Source: Ophiocordyceps camponoti-saundersi (nom. inval.) | Lineage: Eukaryota > Ascomycota > Sordariomycetes > Hypocreales > Ophiocordycipitaceae | Length of the DNA: 64,000 nucleotides | Assembly (NCBI GenBank): GCA_003339415.1 | Contig: PDHQ01000039.1 | Location: forward strand, 152,404 to 216,403 | Direction of reading: 5' to 3' | Shown here: positions 56,702 through 64,000 of the stretch, in pieces | Layout: each line of letters begins with the position of its first letter | Position numbering within the stretch: the stretch's first letter is position 1 | The notes under the pieces: generated by a model | Told to the model about the DNA's origin: nothing | The model's input: the letters and a program-made list of their open reading frames with translations, nothing else | The model's database searches: none | Translations under genes and position numbers: made by a program

Positions 56702-57908
56702 GGCGGCGGGCGGAGCAGGCGGCGTCGGCGGCGGCAAGCGGGCGGGCAGGCTAAAAAGAAAGCATCTGCAGGGAGCCAGAGCCAGGACTTTGTTACCAGT
56801 CTCCGGTGACCATCCGGCAGTCGAGGCCTGCGACTGGCCGTTAGGGAGGGGTGGAGAGCGAAGGATTGATTGGGCTGAGGGACCAGAGAGGCAGGATGCG
56901 AAGAGGGATTGGACGGAGGGGGGAGGCTGCAAGGGGAGGAAGATGGAAGCAGCGAGGTGTATCCGTATGTATGTATGTAGGATTATCGGTGTCGTATATT
57001 TTCTTCGTATGAACGGTCCGTATGTACTCCGTAATATATATGTATGTACGGTTTTCGTAGGAAGAGGCAGCAAGGATACTAGGAGAGGGATAGATGGTGT
57101 GGATGGATGGATGGATAGTGGGTTGTATCCGTAGGTTGTCTGTCAGACAGTGGTGGCTGGACGGGAGGGATGAAGGTGATGGATGGGTTAGAGTTTGAAG
57201 GTTTACCTGCTACTGCGTGGGAGAGCCCCTAAAGAATACCTGCTAGGCGACTACGAACAAGCCTGAGCGCCCGTTACCTACCCTCCGACCCCCGTAAACT
57301 CGCCTCCTCACGGGCCCCTTCGGAATTGCATGAAAGACAACGGTCAGAAGGAATAGGAGAAGGCAAAAAAAAAAAAGAAGAGGCTTTGCATTATCAATTT
57401 TATGCTGTCTCTATCCATCACACGGCTACTTATCCGCACAATGAACGACATTCATTAAGCATTCCCAGACATGTCCCTCTTTTCATCCTGCTTGTCTCAG
57501 GGAAGAGAGCCATTCACGAGGCGGCTTTTGAGTCTTTGTCTTGCATAGAAATAAGAGAATCAGAGACAGAGAAAGCCCAGGGACGCGAGCATTTTCCGAG
57601 CATTCCTCGAATCCGCTTCCCGCTGACAAAAAAGAAAGGAAGAGAAAAAAAAAAAACCCACATGAGGGGGGGAAAGTAAATGAAGGCGGGAGCCCCTTGC
57701 ATCACCAGCCTGCACCTCCTTTTCCTCTCTGTTTCTGTGTCTGTCTGTCTCTCTCGCGCTGTTCTCGTCTTCTTCTCCAGTTGCTGCCGCCGCTTGCTTC
57801 TACCTCTATAACCTTGACTTACCCACCACCATACTATCTACAGTTTATACCCATAGCTAGGTATGCATGCCTCTCTCTACCAACGCTCCTCTCCAGCTTA
57901 AACTCTCG
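56702..57908. other. Intergenic region upstream of the Sec7 gene
   Basis: About 1.2 kb. It has (GTAT)n runs near 56963-57045, a (GATG) run at 57100-57118 and a poly-A/G stretch (57367-57385). No gene recognised. Confidence 0.45.
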
Positions 57909-59231
57909 CTACGCTACACCGTTGCTACCGGACCCGTTCCCACCATTCACCACAACCTCCGGACTGCGTCCATTCCTGTAGCTCCACAACCTGCTCAGAT
58001 CCTTGACCCTGACGTCTCCGTCTTTATCATCGACCACCTCCTCCATGAACTCGTTGTCGTCATCGGCCCCCACAAACTGCCCCGACCACGGATCGCGCTT
58101 CAGCGGAAACATGCCGTCGAGATAATGCTGGTTGAGCAAATGTCCGCCGCGACCGGTCGAACGATTGAAGACACGACCGAAGAAGAGAGACGGCGGCTTG
58201 CGCACAGTGGCGAAGTGGATGACGCCGCAGAGGGCGACGAAGTCGGTGCTGTGAGCGTAGTGCTCTATGTGTCCGATGGCCCGGTCCGCCTGCCACGAGG
58301 CTCGCCGTCGAGGATTGTTGAAGTGATTGGCTGCGTTGCCAAAGGTGTACACCTCGAGCTTGGATAGGAGATTCTGCGGCATCTCCTGTAGCAGCCAGTC
58401 GATGACGAGGCCACCCTCGATGCCTCCCTGCGAGTGCAGGACGAATATGACCTTGGACTTGGACGGGTCGTACAGCACGTCGCGTAGTATCTTGTAGGTG
58501 AGCCGGACGTCGGCCGTGGCGTAGGTAAAGTTGCGCTGGACCAAACACTCGACGATGTCGAATAGGATGCCCGACGTTCGGTTATGGATGCCCATGACGG
58601 GACGACCAAAAGTGAGGGCCAACCGGTTGAGGTTGCTCTTGGTCCAGTGGTCGCTAGCATGTGGGAAAGTCAAGTCAGAGCCAGATGCAAGACATGTATG
58701 TATGTATGTATGTATGTATGCGTGTGAATATATATACAAAGGTGTGGTAAATAGGTATAGACGTAAAACATACCCAGCAGCAACGCCGTTGAGAAAGATC
58801 CACTGCTCATGACGGTGTTCAGGTCGGTCGACGGCATACTTCGGATCCGAATGGAAGCGAATGCCAGGCCCATTGACCATCCGACAGAGCAACCAGTTCG
58901 CAACCAAGAAGCTCACAATGGCCAAAGCAGCAACCCAGACGGGCAAGAGAACAGTCCACGGCAAGATGAGGAAGAAGCCAAGCTGCATAAACCCGAGAAC
59001 GACCTGCAAGAGGAGAGACCACAGGTTGGGCAGAGAAGGGTACAGCTCGGCAAAGGAGCCGGAACGGCCCCGCAGCGGGAGCAGGATGTGCGGCAGGGCC
59101 CACGAGTAGGCCAGCAGGCAGTAGATGTCGGCGAGCATGAGGCGGAACGGCATATCAGTGTAGGCATAGCTGGTGACGAAGCCATCGTCGTCGCCGTCGC
59201 CGCCGTAGGTGTGCGTCGTCGAAGTGCCCAT
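57909..59231 (-). CDS. Membrane-associated serine hydrolase/lipase-like protein
   Basis: Exons 58774-59231 and 57909-58653 give 400 residues. The intron (58654-58773) is 120 nt, stop-free and contains an ATAC microsatellite, so the unspliced frame is also open; splicing gives NGVAAGDHWTKSN. Residues 20-125 hold two to three hydrophobic segments (FRLMLADIYCLLAYSWALPHILL; LLLQVVLGFMQLGFFLILPWTVLL; VWVAALAIVSFLVANWLL). The C-terminal half has a nucleophile-elbow-like LHSQGGIEGGLV, with possible Asp and His in HSTD and IHF, and conserved-looking FGNAANHF. This fits an alpha/beta hydrolase anchored to a membrane, but the substrate is unknown and the family is not one I can name. Start chosen at MGTSTTHTYGG. 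Confidence 0.72.
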   Translation of the reverse strand: MGTSTTHTYGGDGDDDGFVTSYAYTDMPFRLMLADIYCLLAYSWALPHILLPLRGRSGSFAELYPSLPNLWSLLLQVVLGFMQLGFFLILPWTVLLPVWVAALAIVSFLVANWLLCRMVNGPGIRFHSDPKYAVDRPEHRHEQWIFLNGVAAGYVLRLYLFTTPLYIYSHAYIHTYIHTCLASGSDLTFPHASDHWTKSNLNRLALTFGRPVMGIHNRTSGILFDIVECLVQRNFTYATADVRLTYKILRDVLYDPSKSKVIFVLHSQGGIEGGLVIDWLLQEMPQNLLSKLEVYTFGNAANHFNNPRRRASWQADRAIGHIEHYAHSTDFVALCGVIHFATVRKPPSLFFGRVFNRSTGRGGHLLNQHYLDGMFPLKRDPWSGQFVGADDDNEFMEEVVDDKDGDVRVKDLSRLWSYRNGRSPEVVVNGGNGSGSNGVA

Positions 59232-61787
59232 GTCGCGACTGGGTATGATTCGGAGGAGAGAGGGGGAAAAGAAAGAAAGCGTCTTCTGCTCATAGATCAA
59301 GAGCGGGCTCTTCTCGCTTCTTTCTACTCATGGCCACTGACTGGCTTCTTCCTTGCTTCTCTAGAAATCACATGTCGCCAACCAGCAAGCAGCGTCATGC
59401 ACCGTCGCAGTCGACTCGAATACTGGCGCGTCAGCTGCGACCGACCTACCGGCATGAACCGGCCGAGATGTGCGTGCGTGCGTGTGTGTTTTTTTCTTTA
59501 TTTCTTCCACTTCATACTCCTTCCTTCTTCCCATCTTCTTACCATGGGAGTGTGACCGACGGAAACGCTCGTGCCGTCGTTCTTCTCGTTCTGACGTGGA
59601 CCCTTGATCGACTTCGTGACACCCCTTGTCGAACCAATCGTCAAGGCAAGTGGCCTCAACAACTTGGCACGCCTTGTCCATTCGGGATTAGAATTCGCAC
59701 CAGGCCAAGAGGCGCAGCTGGTCCATGGAAAGAGGAAGAAAAGGCGAAGTGGTGAGGGGGGCGAGGGAGGGGGTCAGGCGGCAAGGAGCACTAATACTAG
59801 GTGGTAGGTAGGCAAATCGTACATACACATAAACATAAGCACGTATGTAATTGGGGAGGGGGGGGGGAGGGAAACAGTTCGTACATCCGCAGACGAAGAC
59901 GACGACGACGATGATGATGATGAGAGATTCTTTTTCCTTCTTTCTTATTCTTTCCTTCCTTCTTTTGCTTACTGTCGTCGAATAAAAGCTTCAACGAGAG
60001 GCGCGTGTAGTCTCGCTACTGACTGTCGCACCCACATAGCTGGGTTTTGGGCGATGCAGGCTCCGAGACAAGCCCATCAGCCCTTCGCCGATCCTACCCT
60101 GAGCAAGAGGGAAAAGGAAAATAAGGGAAAGGAAAAAGGAAGGGAACCTTGCTTGAAGGCTAGTAAGGATAGCGTCATGTGCGTTTGATGGTAGGGGGTG
60201 GATGAGGCGAATGTATTTCTTCTTCTTCCTGATTCGCAGTACCTACAATACATTTAGGCCTCCGTCGCCAACCTCTAACATACATACATACATATATGCA
60301 TCATCCTCCCCCTATGTCCACGGATAGTGTCTAGCATAATAGTGAAAGTAGCTATAAAATAGAGCGGAGCAATATTAAATACATGTATACGGAGGTATAG
60401 AGTATAAAAACATGTCAGTACATCTCAAAACACCGCTCTTCCACGGCACTCGTCACGAGTATCATGTAAGTATGCAGTCACTCCCATTGCAGACAGATTG
60501 CCGACGCACATGGCACTTCCATGCGGCTGTCGTGTAACGGCCATGCAGCACTTTTGGCCCTAAAAACCTCGTATGTAGGTATGTATTTACAGACGCCTAT
60601 CCGTACATACTACCTACCTACTACACATACAGACGTACACACACACCTACAGACTACAGCTTACATACAGGCAACATCCATGATTGATAAGTCAAGCTTG
60701 TCTGTACTAGCGGTCTGCACACCGACGACGAACGGGCAGAGAAAGACACCAGATGGATGGACCGAATGGCAAAAGCCCGCTAGTTTCCCTTCCAACCAAT
60801 CCTTGCAAAGACGTCTGCAGCGGCCCAGACTCCCGTCCGTCCGTCCGTCCGTCCGTTCGCCCGGGGCTAGACGGGAAGCGGGGCCCAGGTCCAGAGGCGA
60901 GGCCGGTCCGTATCCCGGCAATAATGAGATGGACTCGCGGATGCTATTATGTATGTACATACATGCTCCGCACATGTGCTCATGCCGATTCATATGTATA
61001 TACGGATACGGAGTTGTATGCTAATGCATATCTACCTACCTCTGCCCGATGGCTTTCGCCTCTCAGGGGGCTTGTCATCATACCTGACCAATACGCCTCC
61101 CCTTCATCACCGATTTCGTCCGCTCACCTTATTACACTTGCGCCTTAAACCTCGAACCTATCCGTCAAGGCGTCTCTCATCAAATCACTGTCAACTTCTC
61201 CCGATGCGAGATATCTCTCTGCATTACTTACTTTCTTTCTATATTCAGCTTCTCGCCTAATGAAAAGCAGCAAACTACCACTTCTCACTCATTCAGCCTC
61301 CTCCTCCCACACCCTCGTCTAGTATATGCAGTACAAAGAAAAGAAAGCAATAGGAAAAAAAAACAGAGCCCCATCTCAATTCTATGATTGACAAAAGCCT
61401 CTATCCGTAGACACAGTCCACCACTGTTCACACCGGGGAATATCAAGAAAGGAAATCTAAGAAAGAAAAGAAACAACAACGTGAAGGGATTCCAGACGAA
61501 AGCATGGCCCAATGGTCATCTTGTCCGTCAGGGGTTCCAAGAGAGCCCGGTCCCCCCTCCATCTCACCCCTTCCCCTTTACCGCACCCTTTTCCACCGGA
61601 TCCCCACCCCCTTTTATTCCGAAGAGAATAAGGAAAAGAAAAGGAAAAAGAAAAGAAAAAGAAATAAAAAAATAATAGAGAGAAAATAAGAAAATCGTGG
61701 GAGCAGAGAGCGTTTTGCCGCGATTGCCACCTGGGGTCCTGTCATGTGTCTCGTAGGGGGGAAAAAAAAGTCACCCAAGATGCTTGT
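59232..61787. other. Gene-poor intergenic region
   Basis: About 2.5 kb with no supported gene. It contains ACATACATAC motifs (60279-60300), a GTCCGTCCGTCC run (60836-60859) and CCTACC/TACCTAC repeats (60610-60625). The last 500 bp up to the aldo-keto reductase stop presumably include its 3' UTR. Confidence 0.5.
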
Positions 61788-62720
61788 TTAGTCCTCAGAC
61801 TTGTGCATGCTGCCGGTGACATAATTCTCACAGCCGAGAGCATCAATCTTGGCGATATCCTCCTTGCTCATGTCAAAGTCCAGACTCCGGAGGTTGCTCT
61901 GGATACGGCTCGCGGTCAAGCTCTTGGGAAGGACGACGTTTCCGCGGGCGGCGCTCCAGTTGATGAGGATCTGAGCGGGAGTCTTGCCGTACTTTTCGGC
62001 GATGGCACCGATGGTCGGGTCCTCGAGCTTGTTACCCCGAGCCAGCGGGGAGTAAGCCTCGATCTTGATATCGTGGCGGCGGCAGAGTTCGACGAGGGCT
62101 TCGCGCTGGCAGAACGGGTGAACCTCGACCTGGTTGACGGCCGGGACGACGCTCGCCTTTTCCAACAGCCGCTCGAGGTGAGCGGCTCCGAAGTTGGAGA
62201 CGCCGATGGACTTGACCTTGCCCAACCTCTGCGCCGTCTCGAGGGCGCGCCAGGTGCCAAGTCGCTTCTCCTCATCGTCGGAGGGGGAGTGGATGAGGTA
62301 GAGATCCAGGTAATCGAGGCCGAATTTCTCAAGTGAGGAGCAGAGGGCGTTGAAGGTAGCCTCGTAGCCGTGATCCAGATCCCAAAGCTTGGAGCAGACG
62401 TAGACTTCATGGCGAGGGGTTCCGGTACGTTCGAGCCAGCGCTTGATAGCCCTACCGCAAGCCTCCTCGTTGGCGTAACGGGCAGCCGAGTCGATGTGAC
62501 GATATCCGGCATCGAGGGCGGCGATGACGGCGTCCTCGGTCTCCTGACCGTTGGGGGCCTTGTAAACGCCGAGGGCAACCTGAGGGATGACATTTCCGTC
62601 GTTGAGCTTGATGGTGGCGACGTGCGGTCGTTGAGGAAGGCTCTTGGTGTTGATGAAGGCCTTCTTGGGGAAGAATTGACGCTCGGGGGAGGTCTCGGGG
62701 GTGATTGCGGAGGGAGCCAT
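61788..62720 (-). CDS. Aldo-keto reductase
   Basis: NAD(P)H-dependent oxidoreductase of the AKR superfamily, a cytosolic (alpha/beta)8 barrel. It is one uninterrupted exon of 310 residues, a typical length. The catalytic tetrad is visible: Asp in DAGYRHIDSA, Tyr in ARYANEEACG, Lys in VCSKLWDLDHG and His in LYLIHSPSD. The phosphate-binding part near the end reads LPKSLTASRIQSNL, and the AKR signature GKVKSIGVSNFG is present. The N-terminus has about 35 extra residues rich in Pro/Ser before HVATIKLNDGNVIPQVALG. This is an AKR3-like general carbonyl or D-xylose-type reductase; the true substrate cannot be read from sequence. Confidence 0.93.
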   Translation of the reverse strand: MAPSAITPETSPERQFFPKKAFINTKSLPQRPHVATIKLNDGNVIPQVALGVYKAPNGQETEDAVIAALDAGYRHIDSAARYANEEACGRAIKRWLERTGTPRHEVYVCSKLWDLDHGYEATFNALCSSLEKFGLDYLDLYLIHSPSDDEEKRLGTWRALETAQRLGKVKSIGVSNFGAAHLERLLEKASVVPAVNQVEVHPFCQREALVELCRRHDIKIEAYSPLARGNKLEDPTIGAIAEKYGKTPAQILINWSAARGNVVLPKSLTASRIQSNLRSLDFDMSKEDIAKIDALGCENYVTGSMHKSED

Positions 62721-62884
62721 TGCGAAGGAGGATAAAGTATTAAGAGGAGGGTTTTTTTGGGGGGGAAGGATTGTCGAAAAGGGGGAGAAGAAGACTAAGG
62801 ATTGGGTTTCTGTTCAGGAACGCAGGAGAGAGGAAGAGGAGAAGGGGTAGGTGAGGATTATGTATATATATGTGGAGGAGAGTG

Positions 62885-62888
<4 letters not shown>

Positions 62889-62912
<24 letters not shown>
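62889..62912. repeat. (GA)n dinucleotide tract
   Basis: About twelve GA units in the reductase leader. Confidence 0.9.
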
Positions 62913-62919
<7 letters not shown>

Positions 62920-63900
62920 GGTCGAGAAGTGGTATAAGCCGGTTTATGCGGTGAAGAAGAAGAAGTGACTCCCTTCAACAACGAAGATATCAATCAAATC
63001 AAACGAGGTAGGAAGAGGAAGAAGATGATGAGTCGTGATGAAGAGCATCATGGGGGGGACTTTATATACTTTGAAACCCCCCAAAACCCGGGATTTTCAC
63101 TTGTTTATTTTTTTTCCCCTTCCTTTCTTTCTTCCCCCCCTTCCCTTGTCCTGGATCGACGAAAAATTTCGCGCCCGGCCGGTCCAGCCGCGATCCACGG
63201 CAGATCCTGGACCATCCATATCCTCAAGTGTCAACACCGCCTCGGGAGGCCGCTGAAGTGGGCCGTACCATTTTCTTCTCAGCCCAAGCGTCGAGCAGGG
63301 CTGCTACATGCTACATCCTTCATGTATAACGGTACATACATACGTACGTGTACATACTACATGGCTGAAGAGAGAGAGAGAGAGAGAGAGGTGTGTAGTA
63401 GCACAGGCATTGAAGAGAAAACGGACACTGTAACAGGAAGGGTAAAATGGTATTTATTTCGTTCTATTTTAACCCTCACTGCCCTTGTTTCTCATGTACA
63501 GTACTCCGTATGTTGTATGGTGTATCCGTATGTAGGTATATGGTGGTGGGGACTGGCGATAACGCAGGCTGCTGCGGCCCTTGTCATCGAGCGATTGCAC
63601 CGTCATGTATCCGTATTTTTTATCTCTCTCTGTCGGTGGAGGAGGAAGAGACAGAGTGAGAAGCAGATGCCCTGAGCGTCGACGAAAAAGGAGGGGGGGC
63701 GTGTACGAATTACACTCTACAACGAGAAGGGATATCAAAACGTACGGCAACCAAACAGAGGCTTTTCACGACTCTTGGAATGACAAGCAGGAAAGCCACG
63801 GGGAAAAAAAAAACGACAACAGCCCTGACAATATCTCTTTCTTTTCTTCTTTCCCTTCTTCTTCACATTGTCTTTTTCTTCTTTATTTCTTTTCCCGAGA

Positions 63901-63953
63901 GGGGGGGGGGGGGGGGAAGCCAGGGGGGGGGGGGGGGGGGGGAAGGGGGGGGG
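63901..63953. repeat. Poly-G tracts (G16, G20, G9)
   Basis: Three long G runs, 63901-63916, 63923-63942 and 63945-63953, separated by short spacers. They could form G-quadruplexes, but their length is also typical of sequencing or polishing error. Confidence 0.85.
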
Positions 63954-64000
63954 AAGATGGCCAACGAGGCTCATGAAGAATTTCATACCTAGATAGGTAG

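Larger units (their letters stand above)
62721..64000. other. Promoter/leader of the aldo-keto reductase gene and window end
   Basis: About 1.3 kb upstream of the minus-strand reductase. It has (GA)n at 62889-62912 and 63371-63392, TACATACATACGTACG at 63336-63352 and poly-G runs at 63901-63953. No gene recognised on either strand. Confidence 0.5.

Noticed and set aside
56702..57073. Upstream methionine adding 124 residues to the Sec7-PH protein
   Set aside because: The extra part translates a (GTAT)n and CT-rich leader; conserved sequence starts near MADNPSSSS.

Overview
This window is eukaryotic nuclear DNA from a filamentous ascomycete, most likely a Sordariomycete close to Hypocreales. 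That placement is an inference from gene content (BimE-type APC1, VPS41, a DUF6594 protein, Ubp2, fungal P450s), from short GT-AG introns of about 50-90 nt with CTRAY-like branch sites, and from intergenic regions full of TACATA/ACCTACC microsatellites and CT-rich leaders. There are no operons. Genes lie on both strands with independent promoters.

Layout. Positions 1-32.6 kb are mostly housekeeping: partial APC1 (-), VPS41 (+), a small GPI-anchored protein (-), an intron-containing tRNA-Ala (+), a DUF6594 membrane protein (-), mitochondrial GatB (+), a LEA-like mitochondrial protein (+), a GPR1/FUN34/YaaH acetate-type transporter (-), a J-domain membrane protein (+), a seven-TM protein with a Cys-containing ectodomain (-), an AUH-type methylglutaconyl-CoA hydratase (+), Ubp2 (-), an F-box/ankyrin protein (+) and a secreted DUF1524/HNH-type nuclease (+). 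Positions 33-46.5 kb are an accessory block: duplicated repeats, a frameshifted Ty3/Gypsy integrase relic, then what looks like a decaying secondary-metabolite cluster. It has an HMG-CoA reductase pseudogene, a P450 pseudogene, an intact P450, a BAHD-type acyltransferase, an unrecognised 358-residue protein and a broken flavin-dependent halogenase. Positions 46.5-52.4 kb hold minisatellites, an ankyrin protein and a gene desert. Positions 52.4-64 kb return to ordinary genes: a Sec7-PH ARF exchange factor (-), a membrane-associated serine hydrolase-like protein (-) and an aldo-keto reductase (-).

The most striking observation is that three cluster genes (HMG-CoA reductase, P450, halogenase) each keep recognisable amino and carboxyl ends but have lost a large central block of the catalytic domain. 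The P450, the acyltransferase and the unrecognised protein beside them remain open. If real rather than an assembly artefact, this is a biosynthetic cluster being hollowed out gene by gene. It may leave a reduced pathway around the unrecognised protein, which could be a divergent terpene cyclase.

Splice sites and domain calls were read by eye from the sequence. No database search was possible. Exact starts of several genes and the family of the 358-residue protein remain uncertain.
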